Shown piece after piece: positions 58,001 through 58,962 of a DNA stretch of 58,962 bases (within the stretch, counting starts at the first letter, position 1; every line of letters begins with the position of its first letter). The stretch is from the NCBI RefSeq assembly GCF_001279725.1, contig NZ_LGDE01000360.1, forward strand, positions 1 through 58,962, given 5' to 3'. Source of the stretch: Streptomyces sp. WM4235 (lineage in GTDB: Bacteria; Actinomycetota; Actinomycetes; Streptomycetales; Streptomycetaceae). A model generated the notes under the pieces. It was not told where the DNA came from, searched no databases, and worked only from the letters and a program-made list of their open reading frames with translations. A program made the position numbers and the translations under genes.

Positions 58001-58861
58001 ATGACCGTGGCCCGCATCCAACACCGCACCGTCGACGTGGACGGCGTCACCGTCGCCTACCGCGAGAGCGGCCCGGCCGACGCCCCCGTACTGCTGCTCC
58101 TGCACGGCTTCCCGACCTCCTCCCACCAGTTCACCCGCCTCATGGACGCCCTGGCCGACACCCCGTACCGGCTCATCGCCCCCGACTACCCCGGCTCCGG
58201 CCGGACCGAGACCCCGAACGGATTCACGTACTCCTTCGACCGGCTCGCGGACATCGTCGAGGGCTTCACCGACGCCCTCGCCCTGGACCGCTTCGCGCTG
58301 TACGTCTTCGACTTCGGCGCCCCGGTCGGTCTGCGGGTCGCCGCGCGGCGACCGGAGCGGGTGACGGGCCTCATCGTGCAGAACGGCAACGCGTACGAGG
58401 AAGGACTGTCGGACGCGGCCCGCGAGTTCGCCGGCCTGCGCCGCGAGGTGCCGGGCGACGAGGAGAAGGTCCGCGGGCTGTTCACCGAGGAGGGCACCCG
58501 CTTCCAGTACGAGACCGGGGTCGCCGACACCGCACTGATCTCCCCGGACTCCTGGACCCTGGACCTCCACCACCTCGCCCGCCCCGGCCGCGCGGACGCC
58601 CAGGCCGACCTGGCCTTCGACTACGCGTCGAACTTCGCCCACTACCCCACCTGGCAGGCGTGGCTCCGCTCGGCGCGACTCCCCGTCCTGGTCCTGTGGG
58701 GCGCGGGCGACCCCTTCTTCACCCCGGCGGGAGCCAAGGCGTACCTGCGGGACGCGCCGGACGCGGAGGTGCACGTCTTCGAGGGCGCGGGCCACTTCGC
58801 CCTCGAAACCCACCTCCCCACCATCGCCCCCCTGATCGCGGCCTTCCTCCCCACCCTCTGA
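58001..58861 (+). CDS. alpha/beta hydrolase with Asp nucleophile (epoxide hydrolase / dehalogenase-like)
   Basis: A 286-aa enzyme of the alpha/beta fold. It shows the oxyanion motif LLHGFPTSSHQF, nucleophile position D104 in YVFDFGAPVGLR, likely acid D237 in LWGAGDPFF and H265 in GAGHFALE. Asp at the nucleophile elbow, in place of Ser, points to epoxide hydrolases or haloalkane dehalogenases. ATG 58001 is six bases behind AGGAGG; the GTG three bases earlier is an alternative. Divergent from the CGNR gene, probably under its control. The last 101 bases of the window show no gene. Confidence 0.88.
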   Translation: MTVARIQHRTVDVDGVTVAYRESGPADAPVLLLLHGFPTSSHQFTRLMDALADTPYRLIAPDYPGSGRTETPNGFTYSFDRLADIVEGFTDALALDRFALYVFDFGAPVGLRVAARRPERVTGLIVQNGNAYEEGLSDAAREFAGLRREVPGDEEKVRGLFTEEGTRFQYETGVADTALISPDSWTLDLHHLARPGRADAQADLAFDYASNFAHYPTWQAWLRSARLPVLVLWGAGDPFFTPAGAKAYLRDAPDAEVHVFEGAGHFALETHLPTIAPLIAAFLPTL

Positions 58862-58962
58862 GGTCGCCCCGAACGCCGGCGAGGCCGGGTTCGCCGGACG
58901 ACCCGGTGAGACCGGATTCGCTCACGGGGGTCGGACGTCCGGTCGGGGGCGGGGACGGGGGG

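Overview
The window is chromosomal DNA of a Streptomyces (high-GC actinomycete). The evidence is very high G+C, many GTG starts (and one TTG), near absence of TTA codons, actinomycete-only families (DUF501, Rpf-LysM proteins, CGNR regulators), and above all a tRNA-Leu with anticodon UAA on the minus strand at 19073-19154. That tRNA is bldA, the developmental switch tRNA of Streptomyces. From memory, the gene order follows the S. coelicolor core chromosome around bldA, enolase, rpfA and mfd; I could not check this by alignment.

Layout. 1-528: the start of a secreted protein that runs off the left edge. 753-6209: a minus-strand histidine-utilisation operon, hutU, M20 amidohydrolase, hutF, hutI. 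6306-10382: a PLP decarboxylase, a divergent TetR/FAD-monooxygenase pair with a duplicated operator, and an RpiR-type regulator whose upstream palindrome resembles one in the hutU promoter. 10529-17383: a small membrane protein, a repeat- and hairpin-rich gap, cystathionine beta-synthase, an SGNH hydrolase, a thiolase and small conserved actinomycete proteins. 17530-23073: Bax-inhibitor protein, bldA, and an ABC exporter (ATPase plus FtsX-type permease). 23168-26099: cyclopropane fatty acid synthase-like methyltransferase and type II NADH dehydrogenase, the latter with two Rex-like operators upstream.

26531-31643 looks like accessory DNA between housekeeping genes. It is a tightly packed five-gene operon: a two-TM coiled-coil protein (ZorA-like), a one-TM protein with an intramembrane Asp (MotB/ZorB-like), a von Willebrand A protein, a PP2C phosphatase and an atypical protein kinase. 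A frameshifted RelE-type toxin remnant lies beside it. The VWA/PP2C/kinase trio resembles the predicted TerY-P signalling triad; its union with a proton-channel-like membrane pair is the best candidate here for an undescribed system.

31698-37626: ppx, DUF501, divIC, eno, then two resuscitation-promoting-factor/LysM muralytic proteins; the first is preceded by a c-di-AMP (ydaO-type) riboswitch. 37741-47231: P450 divergent from a globin-reductase, mazG, a SurA-like lipoprotein, a YfhO-type membrane protein, a Ser/Thr kinase with its membrane-protein partner, and a 57-aa antitoxin-like protein. 47311-58861: mfd, a second and inverted ABC exporter paralogous to the first, an MFS drug exporter, a TTA-containing (bldA-dependent) membrane protein, and a CGNR regulator divergent from an epoxide-hydrolase-like enzyme.
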